Shown: positions 45,376-57,690, counted from the first letter of the stretch. The stretch: 64,000 nucleotides of DNA from Vombatus ursinus (GCF_900497805.2 NW_020946557.1:5711908-5775907), one strand, 5' to 3'. Numbers and translations are program-made. The notes: a model not told the origin generated them from the letters alone.

Positions 45376-46317
45376 TGCATTTAGAAGTCATTCCTTTGTG
45401 ATAGAAAAATGTGGAAAATGAAGGGGGGGAAGAAATATGCTTCCTCAGATTTCAATTGATTGACTATGAATTCTGGGAGCAGATACTTCATCCTGATGCC
45501 AAGCACAAGGACACAGTGTAATAATAGGTGAACATTTCTAATGGTCTAAGCATAAAGACAAAAGAATGATGAAACAATAAACTTGCAATATTGACAAAGC
45601 CACAGCATGTGTTTATTTCTTTTGCTAGATAACAAATGTTAACATTAGTAGAGAGAAGAAAGAGGTCAAATAAAGTCTTCTTCCCTCATCTTTTTAAATT
45701 TTAACATAAGATTATTCCAGCTATCTTCTAAGAGCATAGGATTTGAATGATGAAATGCCAGCCTAACCCACTGATATCTATACTCATGCTTTCTCTTTAA
45801 GTATATAAAACTTGTGTCTTCTTCATCTAGCAATTAATTTTATGCACAAAAGGATAGCAAAAAAAAAAAAGCACGTAAATACTGTATCCTGCTGAATGGG
45901 CTCTACTGAGCAATTTATTCAAACTGATTCCAATCTAATGCTAGCATTAAACATGTTTCCTTTAATACAAATGATCTCTGCCACAAGCAGATTCTCTGTT
46001 GTCAAATTTCCATTTCCTTGAGTGTTCAAACAATTAGGGCAATTTATTGTGTTTGGAATCTATATTAGTTAGATAGACAAACTGGAAATGTCATCCTCTT
46101 TTGTGACACTATAGCATGAGTTGAAGTTATTTAGGTAATTTTGGGAGAAGAGAATAGAATATAGGGAGGTGGGAAGACCCAAACTATAGCTTATGGTAGG
46201 TAGGTAGATAAAAGGAAATTGCTAAAGATAATTTAAGAACTAAACAATAAAGAAATAATTCCCTCCACACTACCCCCCTCATCTTAAAAAATAGGAAGCT
46301 AAGGAAATAGGACAAAT
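45376..46317. other. Repeat-poor DNA
   Basis: 45830-46140 is repeat-free with TAAT cores and 'gctagcattaaacatgtttc'; possible conserved non-coding DNA. Nothing else recognised. Confidence 0.35.
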
Positions 46318-47990
46318 ATAAACTTTTTTTAAAAAAAATTGATTAGAACATCTCCTCTCTACCCTTTCAATTTCATTATATTGTTCAGAGTACCTAAGTC
46401 TTTTACAGTTGATTATAGTTACAATATTACTGTGTACTACTCTCCTTATTCAGCTCACTTCATTTTGCACCAGCTCATATAAATCTTCCCAAGTTTTTTC
46501 TGAGACCATCCCCTTCATCATTTCTTACAGCACAGTGCTATTCCATCATAATCATGTCATAATCATACACCAAAACTTGTTCAGTCACTCACCAATTGAT
46601 TCAATCCAATTCTTTGCCCACACAAAAGAGCTGCTATAATATTTTTTATACATATCGATCTTTTTCCCTTTTTCTTGATCACTTTGGGATTCAGGCCTAA
46701 TAGTGGTTTTTTGTGGTCAAAGGGTAAGCACAATTTTATAACCCTTTGATTATAAATTATTTTCCAGAATGGTTGGTACAGTTCACAACTCTATCACCAG
46801 TGTATTAGTGTACCTATTTTTTCCACATCCCCTCCAGCATTTACCACTTTCCTTTTTTTGTCATGTTAACCAATCTAATAGGTGGTACCTCAAAGTTGTT
46901 TTAATTTGTAATTCTCCAATTATTAGTAATTTAGAGAATTTTTTCATATGACTATTGATAGCTTTGATTTCTCCTTGTGAAAGCACCCTGTTCATATCTG
47001 TTTTACCACTTACTTAAAAGATGGCTCTTATTTTTTTATAAATTTGGCACAGCTCTCTATATATTTGAGAAATTAGGCTTTTAGCAATGAAATTTGCCAT
47101 AAAAATTTTCCCCCATTTGTCTGTTTTTGTTCTAATTTTAGATGCACTGGTTTTGTTTGTGTAAAAACTTTTTAATTTAATATGATCAAAATTTTCCATT
47201 TTATCTCCAATGATTTTCTCTATCTCTTGTTTATTCATGTCCCTTCCCTTAACCATAGATCTAAAAGGTATGTTCCCATGCTTCCCTCATCTGTTATATC
47301 ACTGTTTATATCTAAATCATGTACCCATTTTCAACTTATCTTGGCATAACTTGTGAAACATTGGTCTTTGTCTAGTTTCTGTTAGAAAGTTTTCCAGTTT
47401 TTCCAGCAGTTTGATAGAATAATGAGTTCTTCCACCAAAAGTTTAGACCTTTGGGTTTATTAAATACTAGGTTACTGTGTTCATTTACTTCTGTATATTT
47501 TGCACATAATCTGCTCCTTCAATCAGTCTACTTCATATCTAGAACCTGAACCAGTTTGGATGATTACCACTTTGTAGTATAGTTTGATATCTAGTACTTG
47601 TAGGCTGCCTTCCCTCATGTTTCTAATTGATGTATTTGTTGTTCTTGACCTTTTATTCCTACAAAAAGATTTTGTTTTTATTTTTCTAGCTCTCTAAAAT
47701 CATTCTTTGGCAGTCTATTTGCTATGACATTAAATAAGTAAATTAATTTAGGGAATATTGTCATTTTTATTATATTGACATGGCCTGCCCATGAACAATT
47801 GATATTTTTCCAATTGTTTAAATGTCTTTATTTGTGGGAAAAGTGTTGTGTAATTGTGTTCATACAGTTTCTGTGTGTATCTTGGCAGGTAGATTCCCAA
47901 GTATTTTAAACTATCTACAATTGTTTTAAAATTGAATTATCCTTTTTATCTCTTCTTTCTGGATTTTGTCAATAATATATAAAAATGCTA
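46318..47990 (-). mobile_element. L1 LINE, 5'-truncated, about 1.7 kb
   Basis: 3' end at about 46320 (A/T-rich). Complements of the ORF2 C-terminal third follow: 'atttcttacagcacagtgct', 'accaattgattcaatccaat', 'ccagaatggttggtacagtt' and 'acatggcctgcccatgaaca'. The minus-strand frame at 47256-47014 contains IYRELCQIYKKI-like L1 sequence. More diverged than the L1 at 39980-40958. Confidence 0.85.
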
Positions 47991-48184
47991 ATTATTTATG
48001 TGGGTAAAATAGTTCTAATGGCCAGTTCTATCCTCCAGTGAGGCTAGGTTTTTTTCATCTATTTTTCTAAGCATCCTTAACTTGATATCCCCAGTAACCA
48101 TGTGGTCACCAAGGCAGACATCATATTTCTCTGGATCCTATCTACTTCCTAATAGCTCCTAATAGCCAAATATAAGATTTTCTC
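47991..48184. other. Unassigned DNA
   Basis: Short spacer between L1 and MIR. Nothing recognised. Confidence 0.35.
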
Positions 48185-48368
48185 TCTTTTAGAGAACCTT
48201 GGTCACTTAACCTCTATTTGCCTCAGTTTCCTCAACTGTAAAATGTGAATAATAATAGCAACTAACTCATGAAATTGTTGTGAAGTTCCAATGTCATATT
48301 TGTAATAAAAAAATAAAGCACTTAGCACAAAGCCTGGCACAAAGTAGGCACTAGATGAATGCTTATTT
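48185..48368 (+). repeat. MIR SINE, 3' two thirds
   Basis: 'ccttggtcacttaacctcta', 'tcagtttcctcaactgtaaa', 'aattgttgtgaagttccaat' and 'cttagcacaaagcctggcac'. Confidence 0.85.
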
Positions 48369-48844
48369 TTTCCTTTCCCATCCTATGTACCAAGTTCCTA
48401 TTTCTTATTTGATTGACATCTCCATCTAGCGCTGTTCGCTTGCACAGCAGCGACAACTAACATTCAAATGATCAAGCTATTATTGACTCTATTTATCTTT
48501 CCTGGTCACTTCCCCAGTTTCTCAATAGTGACATCACTCTGGGTTGCCCAGAAAAGTAGTTGCCTAGAAGACTAGCATTGCAGATTTATATAAAAATATT
48601 AGTAATAATTGTTTTAGATACTTTTCTGGGTTTTTGAGATTGAGGGAGTTTTCTGCAGTCATTTTTCACACCCTAGGAACCCAAGCTGCTGTGGTAATGG
48701 AGTCTTGAGGTCACTGGACTTTCACAGAGAAGTGTCTTCCTGATGTTACCTTCTTATGAGGGTTTTTCAAAGATGACTCATTGATGCCAAGTATTCTGTG
48801 GAGTGGAGTTTGAAAACCAAAGATCAAATTTAGATTTCTTTGGG
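48369..48844. other. Unassigned DNA
   Basis: Contains a GC-richer patch with a small dyad ('agcgctgttcgcttgcacag', start about 48428). No gene recognised. Confidence 0.35.
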
Positions 48845-49560
48845 TTTTCACTCCTGAAAGACTTTACTATAGCAATCCATCCTTCACAATACCATCAGAA
48901 TAAGCTTGTTTTTTTCCAGAGGTCCTCATGTCATTCCTTTCTTAAAAAAATCTTTAGTGGCTTCCTATATAGTACAATGAATAAAGTAAGTACTCCTCAG
49001 CATGACTCTCAAGGCCCTTTTCAATCTGGCACCACTCTTCCTTTCCATCCATAGATCACATTACTCTCCTTCATTCATTCTAAATTCCAATCAAATGGCA
49101 TTATTCTCTGCCCTCCCTCAATATATCCTGCACTCACATGCTTATATGTCTTTGCTCCCTCTGGCCCCTATGCCTGGGCCTGTTCTCCCTCTTCTTCTTA
49201 ACATATTGAATTCCTACTCATCATTTGAGGCAGCTAAGTGGCACAGTGGATAGAGGACCAGGTCTAGAGATGGGAAAGTTCATCTCTCTGAGTTCAAATC
49301 TGGCCTCAGTTACTTACTAACTGTGTGACCCTGGGCAAGTCACTTAACCCTGTTTGCCTCAGTTTCCTCATCTGCAAGATGAACTGGAGAAGGAAATGGC
49401 AAAACAGTCTAGTATCTTTGCCAAGAAAAATCCCAAATGGGGTCACAAAGAGTCAGACACAACTGAAAATGACTAAACAACTCATCATTTAAATTCCAAC
49501 TCAACTGTCACCTCCTCCATGAAACTTTCTATGATTTCCTTTTTTGAGAGAAAGGAAGAA
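48845..49560 (+). repeat. L2 LINE, 3' coding end, split by Mar1
   Basis: 'gtggcttcctatatagtaca', 'ctctcaaggcccttttcaat', 'ctggcaccactcttcctttc', and after the insertion 'aaattccaactcaactgtca' and 'ctcctccatgaaactttcta'. The Mar1 insertion occupies 49227-49479. Confidence 0.8.
49227..49479 (+). repeat. Mar1-type SINE with target-site duplication
   Basis: Full copy from 'gaggcagctaagtggcacag' to an RTE tail 'gagtcagacacaactgaaaa' and 'gactaaaca'. Flanked by a perfect 11-bp duplication, actcatcattt, at 49216-49226 and 49480-49490 inside L2. Confidence 0.9.
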
Positions 49561-49749
49561 AGTAATGTCTGGTGATACCTGAAAGGAGAAACAGGCAATG
49601 ACACAGGGACCTACACCTCTAGATCCACTCCACTTGTAGAAAGGAACACCAAACTGACGTGGAACATAGTGAAGAGGACCCTATGTGTTCAGGAGGATTC
49701 AATAAGTAACTGAGATTTACTTATGTCTTTAGTAAAGAGTTGCTCACTT

Positions 49750-49965
49750 AATAATGATGATAATGATAATAATTAATAGTATTTATGTAGCACTTACTAT
49801 GTGTCAGGAAACTTGTTAAGTTTGTTACTTATTTAATCTTCTCATTTAATCTTCGCAACAACCCTGGGAAGTAAGTGCTGTTATCATCCTCATTTTACAG
49901 ATAATTAAACTGAGGCAGAGTTTGAGTGACTTGTCCAAGGTCACTCAATTTTGTAGTGATGATTT
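49750..49965 (-). repeat. MIR SINE
   Basis: 'tatttatgtagcacttacta', 'cttcgcaacaaccctgggaa', 'acagataattaaactgaggc' and 'gacttgtccaaggtcactca'. Confidence 0.85.
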
Positions 49966-50173
49966 TTATCTAATTTGCTGAGTGGAGATGAAGAAACAAA
50001 AAACATCCTCCAATATATTTGAGCATTCCTTGGGTCATTAGAGTCTCTGGCACAAGATTAACCGCATTCTCTGTGATATAAAAAGTGTGACTTTTTCATG
50101 AAATCAGACTCACCAAAATGGTTGAGCACATTATGGAAGTAGACACACCTTCTACCTATAATCTAGAATGAAG

Positions 50174-50430
50174 TATTGTTGTTGTTCAGTTATTTTAGTC
50201 ATGTTCTGCTCTTTGTGACCCCATTTGGGGTTTTCTTAGCAAAAATGCTGGAGTTTTTTTTTTTTCATTTCCTGCTCCATCTCATTTTACAGATAAATAA
50301 ACAGAGGCAAATAGTGTTAAGTGATTTGTCCAGGGTTACATAACTAGTAAATATCTGAGGCTGGTTTTAAACTCAAATCTTCCTTACTCCGGGCCTGACC
50401 CTCTATCTACCATACTACCTTGCTGTCCTA
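50174..50430 (-). repeat. Mar1-type SINE
   Basis: Reverse copy: 'attgttgttgttcagttatt' tail complement, 'gaccccatttggggttttct', 'cattttacagataaataaac', and head complement 'accatactaccttgctgtcc'. Confidence 0.85.
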
Positions 50431-50929
50431 GCACTCAGTTTCAGAAGTACTATCTTTCTGTTCTTAACCATGTTTTTTTTTTAATGCATTTTTTTCATCT
50501 GAGAGAGAAATCACACTTGAAAAGGAAATCACTGTTGCTCTCATGCTTTCTTACTTTATGGTGTTAATTATAGTTGAACTAAGAGTAAAGGGATTTAGTG
50601 TTCATTTTGCTATGATTTTGCTTCCTTCATTGACTCTGCCATTTTTTATTTCTCAACAATCCTTCTTGAACCAAGGGACAAAAATGTGTGTGGGGGGGGG
50701 GGGGGGAAAGGCATGTTCCCTCAAAGTGTAAGGATATACCAACAGAGATGCAACTTAAAGGTGCAGTTAAAATGATTAAAGTATATTCCCAGAACATTTC
50801 AATTGCAAATAAAAATTGAGAAAAACACTGTCACCATCAATATTTTATTGATAATCACTGTAGTAGAACATTCTGTCTCAGAAATGCAATATGGTATACA
50901 GAAAAGATCTTTTCCTTTCTTTCTAACTT
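50431..50929. other. Unassigned DNA with a G15 run
   Basis: A run of 15 G at about 50692-50706 is the only notable feature. Confidence 0.4.
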
Positions 50930-51125
50930 GGAACCAGGAAACATGTTTGAATCCTGGGTTTGCCACTTAGTAGGTAAATGGAATTGGGCAAATTACTTCT
51001 CTGAATCTTGGTTTCATCATATATAAAATAGTGATAACTATACTTTAATTATGTATATCACAGAGTTATTGTGAAGAAAGTACTTAATAGAGTATAAAAC
51101 AAAACATAAATGTGACTTAATGTAT
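50930..51125 (+). repeat. MIR SINE
   Basis: 'gtttgaatcctgggtttgcc', 'gggcaaattacttctctgaa', 'tggtttcatcatatataaaa' and 'agagttattgtgaagaaagt'. Confidence 0.8.
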
Positions 51126-51165
51126 AGCTAGTTTGACCATGTGAAATAGGAGTAAGACATTATAT

Positions 51166-51193
51166 TATTGTTGTTGTTGTTGTTGTTGTTGTT
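51166..51193. repeat. TTG microsatellite
   Basis: Nine TTG units. Confidence 0.95.
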
Positions 51194-52321
51194 TTATCTG
51201 GGCCTGATGTCCTCTGAGGTCCCATTTAGTTTTTGATCTGTAAGACTGAGGAAGTGTTCCAAGCTTGGGGCAGGTAGGAGATATTCAGAAATGACTGAAG
51301 AAAAAGAGTCTAATTTATTTTTTAAAAGAAAAAGGCATTGAATATTTAGGAATATCAAAGAAAACTGAAAAGATGGTGTTAAATTTGACAGACCCTCTAT
51401 TAGTCGCAAAAGGCTTAAGTGTGACTTCTAACTTATCAGGCTCATGTGAGGTAGGAAGACAAATCCCATTTAACCAGAGGAGATAAGGCAAAGGTCTTAC
51501 TAGGTGACCCACACTGCAAAATTGCTACTACTCCTTTTACTTCCAGAGCTTGGATTATTCTTGGAAGCAGAGGCCTGTGTGTAAACCATGGCCATAAATC
51601 TCCATCAACACCTAAGTATCTATCAGTCCTCCCTTGCAGACTTTCTAATGAGAAGGTTTCCAGTCTTTTGGGATTGTGCCAAGTCTCTTTATTTAGCACG
51701 GAGAAGGACTGCGCAGCTCTTCTACGACCATTCATTTATTAACCTTAATTCTTATTCCTTGTCTCCCAAGCTGTCTGTCTTCAAAATATCCTCGTATTTG
51801 TTCTTTCTTTTGTTTTCTCAATATGGCAATAAGACTCTCAGAGGTACTATACTGAAATGTATCTGCAACTTGACCACCTTCCTCGTAAGTAAATAGCAAA
51901 CAACCCTAGTCTCTATTCCGCTCACTGACATGGCTATTCTTACTGATTACAGATCTTAACAATATTGATGGTCTGATTAGACTCCAATTACAGCTTTCCC
52001 CAGTCTGGTATCTAACTGAATTTGAATACAAAGACTCCAAATTCACAAGCTTTCTCTGCCTTTAAAAAATATGGGCGATCCTTTATGGGAAGGAGCTCCT
52101 GTCTTTGCATAAATTTGAAAGACAGTACACCTACTTAGGCAGGGTGATTATAGGTTTTTACTGCATAGAAGGGTAAAGCCAGTTAGTGTAATATTTTTAA
52201 GTTCTCAGAAAAAGTCACTGACAAAATGAAGACAATACTTGGTGACACGAGGCAGAGAACTATCTCTTTGATTGTCTCTCTAAGATTTCAGCTGGAAATT
52301 TGTACAAAAACAAGAGCATAG
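51194..52321. other. Unassigned, apparently single-copy DNA
   Basis: Overlapping open frames of 97 and 102 codons (51442-51735 minus, 51588-51896 plus) have no domain I know. The block retains a few CpGs near 51690-51730. No repeat family recognised. Confidence 0.35.
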
Positions 52322-52371
52322 GGCAGTGAAAAGGGGACTGAATCTGGAGTCAGAAGACCTGGGTTCAACCT
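52322..52371 (+). repeat. MIR SINE head fragment
   Basis: 'ggcagtgaaaaggggactga' and 'ggagtcagaagacctgggtt'. Confidence 0.6.
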
Positions 52372-52705
52372 AATTCAATAAAATTTAACTAACATTTATT
52401 AAGTGTCTACTATATGTGCTAGAGATACAAAGACACAAGGTTCTGAACCTCAAGTAGCTTACTGAGTAGATAAGTGAAAACAAAGTGTAAGCAAACTAAA
52501 GGACTGGAACTGTAACTGGATATGGGATTTCATTGACAAAATAACTCTCAAAGGAGGAAATTTCCATATAGACTGGCACGTTTTCTTATATCTTTCTGAC
52601 TCTCTTCTCATTATGCCGCAAGGGAGTGGTAAAGATTTTAAAGATCAAGAAAGGCTTTATGCAAAAGATGATGCCTAAGCGCAGCCTTAAAGAAAACTAA
52701 AGATA
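52372..52705 (-). repeat. L2 LINE, 3' end
   Basis: 'actaacatttattaagtgtc', 'tgctagagatacaaagacac' and 'gaaaggctttatgcaaaaga'. Confidence 0.75.
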
Positions 52706-53213
52706 TTCCCCAGGTGAAAAATAGTCAAAGATTATGAATAAACAGTTCTCAAGGGAAGAAACCCAAGCTACCTTTAGTCATATGAAAAAAAAATCTATGT
52801 CACTAATAATTAGAGAAATGTAAATTAAAGCAACTCTGAGATTTTACCTCATGCCTATCAAATTTTAAATGGTCACAAAAATGACAAATGTTAAAGAGAT
52901 TGTAGGATAAAAGGCACATTGATTCATTGGTGGTGGAACTATGAATTGTTACAGCCATTCTGGAAAACAATTTGGAACTATGCCCCCAAATTTACTAAAC
53001 TGTGCATACATAACCTTTGACCCAGTGGTATCACAAATAGGTAAAGAAATAGAAGGTCCTAGATGCACAAAAATGTTTATAGAAGTTATTTTTATGATTG
53101 AAAAGAATTGGAAACTAAATTTCCCCCTCCCCCATCAATTGGGAAATGGCTAAATTAATTGTGGTATATGAATGTAAAGGAATATTATTGTGCTATAAGA
53201 AATTAAGAAAGAT

Positions 53214-54288
53214 TATAAACAGTGTCTCTGATAAAGGACTCTTTTCAAAAATATGTAGAGCACTGAGTCAAATTTATCAGAATACAAGTCATTCCCCAAT
53301 TGATAATAGTCAAAGGATGTGAATAGGCAGTTTTTAGATGAAGAAATTAAAACTATCTGTAATCATATGAAAAAATGCTCTAAATCACTATTGATTAGAG
53401 AAATGTAAATCAAAACAACTCTGAGATACCAAATCACACCTATCAGATTGGCTAACATGACAAAATAAGAAAGTGATAAATGTTGGAGAAGATTGGGAAA
53501 AATGGAACACTAATGCATTGTTGCTGGATTTGTGAACTGATCCAACCATTTTGGAGAGCAATTTGGAGCTATGTCCAAAGGATTATAAAACTGTGTGTGC
53601 CCTTTGACCCAACAATATCACCTCTAGGTCTATATCCCAAAGAGATAATATAAATTGAAAAAGTACCCACATGTACAAAAATATTTATAGTAGTTCTTTT
53701 TGTGCTGGCCACAAACTAGAAATCGAGGGGATGCTCATTAATTGGGGGATGACCGAACAAGTTGTGGTATACGAATGTAATAGAATGCTATTGTGCTATA
53801 AGAAATAATGAGCAGACGGATTTCAGAAAAACCTGGAAAGACTCACAGAAACTAATGCTGAGTGAAGTGAGCAGAACCAGGAGAACATTGTACACAGTAA
53901 CAGCCACATCGTGTGGTGACTAACTTTCATGGACTTGCCTCTTCTCAGCAATGCAAGGATCTAAGACAACTCCCAAAAACTCATAATGGAAAACGCCATC
54001 CACATCCAGAGAAAGAACTATTGAGTCTAAATGCAGATTGAAGCATACTATTTGCTCTCTTTTTTGTTTTTGTTTTGTTTTGTTTCTTCTTTCTCATGGT
54101 TCCTCCCATTGGTCCTAATTCTTCTTTACAACATTGAAAATATGTTTAATATGAATGTATGTGTAGAGCCTATACCAGATTGCACACCATCTTGGGGAGG
54201 AGAGGGAAGGGGAGAAAATTTAAAATTTGAAAGCTTATGGAAGTGAATGTTGAAAACTAAAAATAAATTAATTAATAAAAGAATAAAT
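53214..54288 (+). mobile_element. Younger L1 LINE inserted in the older L1
   Basis: About 1.07 kb: ORF2 C-terminal region from 'gtctctgataaaggactc' through 'gaaaaacctggaaagactca', then a 3' UTR ('cctataccagattgcacacc') and an A/T-rich tail. Flanked by a perfect 14-bp target-site duplication, aaattaagaaagat, at 53200-53213 and 54289-54302. Closely resembles the L1 at 28373-29163 in its 3' UTR. Confidence 0.9.
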
Positions 54289-54409
54289 AAATTAAGAAAG
54301 ATATAGTTTCAGAGAAACCTGGAAAAATTTGTATGGACTGATGCAGAGAAAAATAAGATTAACCTGGAGAACAATTTATACTACAATGTAATATTGTATT
54401 TTTGAAAAG

Positions 54410-54565
54410 AAAAAAATGGAAAGACTTAAGAATGCTAATCAGTACAAGGAACAACCATAATTCCAGAGAATAGAATTTTGTCAGTTTTTAAAAAGGAAAA
54501 AAAAAATGAAAGACTTAAGAACTCTAATCAGTGCAAGGAACAACCATAATTCCAGAAAACAGTTG
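54410..54565. repeat. Tandem duplication in an L1 3' UTR, about 88-bp period
   Basis: The segment around 'caaggaacaaccataattcc' occurs at about 54447 and again at about 54535, each preceded by an A-rich stretch and 'gaaagacttaaga'. Confidence 0.8.
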
Positions 54566-54794
54566 ATAGAGAATGATACCCATCTCTTCATAGGGAGATG
54601 ATATAGCAAATATACAGAATGAGACACATTTTTGGAGATGGTCAATACAAGACTTTCTTTTACTCATCTATATGTATTTGAAACAAGGGTTTTGATTCTT
54701 TTTTCTTTCTTTTTTTTGTCAGTGGGAATCAAGATTAGGATGAGAGAGAGAAAAGCAATTTTTATTCATTGGAACAAAATAAAATGTAAATGAA

Positions 54795-55140
54795 AAACAG
54801 CAAGCTAAAGATTTTAAGAGAGGATGATAAGAAAGGATTGCACTCTAGAAATTTAATCCAGGCTATGAAAAGACTTTGAAAATGGAGATGGAACATCATG
54901 CTTAGGGAGGAACAAGTAAACCAATATAGCTGGGAAATAGTGTGCATGAGGAAAAATAATGTGAAATAGGCCCAAAAAGTAGCCTGGCGCTCGATTGGCA
55001 AGGTAATAACAGCTTGGAAATTGCTGCCTGTGTGACCTTGGACCACTTAAGCAACCTCATTGGATCTCAGTTTCTTCATTTAGGAAATGAGTGTATAAGA
55101 TCAGGTATTCTTCTAATTCTATGTCTATATTCATGATCCT
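54795..55140. repeat. Weak L2 (minus) and MIR (plus) fragments
   Basis: 54795-54985 resembles reverse L2 ('aagtaaaccaatatagctgg'). 55008-55140 is a MIR half ('gctgcctgtgtgaccttgga', 'ctcagtttcttcatttagga'). Confidence 0.5.
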
Positions 55141-55441
55141 AAGATCTTGGCACGAAATCCAGCTTTCCAGTCACCTTGAGAATACTTTTAGTTGAAACCT
55201 GGAGTGCGTTTGAACTTTGTAAAAGTTAGAGGTGTCAAATTAGAGCAGTTTTGTTTGCACAGAAGTCAAAGGCACAGAATCATTACCTTTAAAGTGCTAA
55301 CTGTGCCCATAGCCAGGGGCATTTAGCAATGTGTACAAGAAACCTATGATCCTTATGGAATCTCATTATATACCCTCAAGGACATTTCCCCAAAATGGAA
55401 TGGGACAGAGGGACTTCATGTTGATACAATGAGAGCCCTGA
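55141..55441. other. Unassigned DNA
   Basis: No repeat or gene recognised. Confidence 0.35.
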
Positions 55442-55622
55442 GTATACAGGGTCAGCACAGTATAGTGGAAAGGGAACAGGTCAGAGGAACTATGTTCCTG
55501 TCCTGGATCTTAAACTTAATACCTGTGTGACCTTGGATATAACTAAGTTTTCTTGTCCTCAGTTTCCTAATCTATAAATTGTACAGGTTGAACTTAGTTA
55601 CCTTTAAAATCCTATGATCCAA
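55442..55622 (+). repeat. MIR SINE
   Basis: 'cacagtatagtggaaaggga', 'acctgtgtgaccttggatat', 'tcctcagtttcctaatctat' and 'aaaatcctatgatcc'. Confidence 0.8.
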
Positions 55623-55864
55623 TGTCTCCTTTCTATCCCTAAAGATTTTCTCTGTTGGCTTCCCTACTGTACTAATAAGAGCTATCTGAAAGTGGGGCAG
55701 AGTGATTTGGAAAAGGGTTTTCCAGCCATATGCAAATACATGTTGGATGACTATATGTCAGGAAAGATGGAGAGGGGACTCAAGTTTCAGGTAGGAGTTG
55801 ACCTTTCCAACTTGAGATTCTAAAGTGTTTATATTGCTTGAGATTTGAGTGCACCAGTTTTGGA

Positions 55865-57690
55865 TTTTTTTTTTCTTTAATGTGTGCACTTTTATTTGAA
55901 CTGGTCTTAAGTCAGTGTACAGATAAAGCTCCTCCCCTCCCCCAAGTACTGACACCTATCTCATGAAACTCGGAAAGAGGCTAAAGTCTTCATTCACATC
56001 TATGTTGGGGGCAAGGAGGGAATTTAGGGGACCATTCATTAAGGATCTGACAATTTAAAAAAAGGAACAAATATTATGGTGGAAGATATAAAAAGTTTTT
56101 TTTAAAGGATTACATAATTCACATGTAAAGCAATACTAGTACCTTCCCCACTCCCTACCTCCCTGTCTGGATTTTTGTTACATAGCTCCTTGCTCTAGCA
56201 GAGGACAGACTTCACAGAGGCAAGTAACTTTCTATAACAATGCATTATACAATATTTGGAATGACAATTAAAAAATGTACAGTCAGAGCCCTGAAGATGC
56301 ACTGTAGAACTTTGGGGATGTTTACCTCCAACATACTTATACTGCTCATCACCTTCACTGTTCCAGTTTTTAAATCTTGAGTCGAGCATGAAAAAAAAAT
56401 AAATAAATTCATGCCAATCTCATCTCTTTTTGGGGGACAATTATAGTTTCACACCCTTTGCGAAAACAACTGAAAAAAACATAAACAGTCCATTTAGAAG
56501 CATTTGCAGTGGACAATGGAGGGTCTAGATTCTTCATACTCCTACTTGTTGATCTACAACTGCTGGAAGGTGGAAAGAGAATCCAGGATGGAGCCTCCAA
56601 TCCAGACAGAGTATTTGCACTCAGGTGTGACAATGATCTTGATTTTTATTATGCTGGGAGCTAGGCCTGTAATCTCCTGCATGCTGTCAGCAATACCTGC
56701 TGGGTACATGGTGGTACCACCAGACAATATGGTATTGGCATACAAATCCTTATTGGTGTCAATATCACACTTCAAGATTGAGTTGATTTTGTGGATTCCA
56801 CAGGACTCCATACCTAAGAAAGCTGGTTGGAAGAGAGCTTCTGGGCATAGTAAGCTCTTGTTGCCAGTGGTGATAACCTGACCATTAGGAAGCTCATAGC
56901 TCTTTTTCAGAGAGGAGCTAGATGCAGCAGTGGCCATCTCTGGCTTAAAGTCTAGGGCAATGTAACACAGCTTCTCCTTGATGTCTCACGTGATTTCCCC
57001 CTCATCTATAGTAATGAAACTGTACCCTTTCTTGGTCAGGATCTTCATGAGGTAGTCCATCAGATCATGGCCAGCCAGATCCAGATGGAAGATGGCATGG
57101 GGAAGGGCATAACCTTCACAGATGGGCACAGCGTGCGTCCCACCATCACCAGAGTCCATCATAATACCAGTGGTATGACCAAGGAACAGCACAGCCTGGA
57201 TGGCAACATACATGGTCTCAAACATAATCTGAGTCATCTTTTCTCTGTTGGCTTTGGGGTTTAGGGTAGTTTCTGTGAGCAACACAGGGTGCTCTTCAGG
57301 GGCCACATGGAACTCATCATAGAAAGTATGATGTCAGATCTTCTCCACATCATCCCAGTTGGTGACAATACCATGTTCAGTGGGGTACTTCAGGGTCAGA
57401 ATACCTCTTGAGCTGGGCCTCATCCCCCATGTAGCTGTCTTTCTGGCCCACACCCTGATGTCTGGGGCACCCAACAATGGAAGGGAAGATAGCCCAAGGG
57501 GCATCATCTCCTGCAAAGCCAGCTTTGCACATTCCAGAGCCATTGTCAACAATGTGATAGCAATATCATCATCCATGGTGAACTTTGAAGTGGCAAGTTT
57601 AAACCAATAAGAGAAAGAGGAGGTGGTGCCACACCTGGAGTCTGGTGGGAGGCAAGTACACACTGGGTGGAAGAGCTCACAGCTCACACC
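55865..57690 (-). pseudogene. ACTB: Processed beta-actin (ACTB) pseudogene
   Basis: Intronless minus-strand retrocopy of cytoplasmic beta-actin. The coding-like part runs from ATG at 57576 to TAA at 56494. It begins MDDDIA, the beta form (gamma begins MEEEIA). Clear actin blocks: [83 protein letters not shown] and YSVWIGGSI. Damage is extensive: frameshifts early on, loss of the FNTPA codons and part of the ASGR region, and stops replacing Trp79, Arg177 (approximate numbering) and the Trp of FQQMW. The 3' UTR (56493 to about 55881) follows the ACTB 3' UTR, with an AATAAA signal at about 55890-55896 and an A tail at 55865-55874. No introns and an A tail show L1-type retrotransposition. The exact 5' end (57610-57690) is uncertain. 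Confidence 0.95.

Larger units (their letters stand above)
52715..54790 (+). mobile_element. Older L1 LINE, ORF2 C-terminus and 3' UTR, interrupted by a second L1
   Basis: Left part 52715-53213 encodes the ORF2 end (PSWKTIWN-like stretch near 52960, KNWKLNF near 53100, then 'gtggtatatgaatgtaaagg'). Right part 54289-54790 continues with 'tttcagagaaacctggaaaa' and a 3' UTR that contains a tandem duplication (54410-54565) and fades out near 54790. The inner L1 occupies 53214-54288. Confidence 0.8.

Noticed and set aside
51442-51896. Overlapping frames of 97 and 102 codons on opposite strands, and a donor-like 'cgtaagtaaat' near 51885
   Set aside because: No recognisable protein and no convincing exon structure; a single donor-like motif is not evidence.
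55840-57690. A target-site duplication for the actin retrocopy
   Set aside because: Only a short 'caccag' is shared by the flanks, which is too little to claim.
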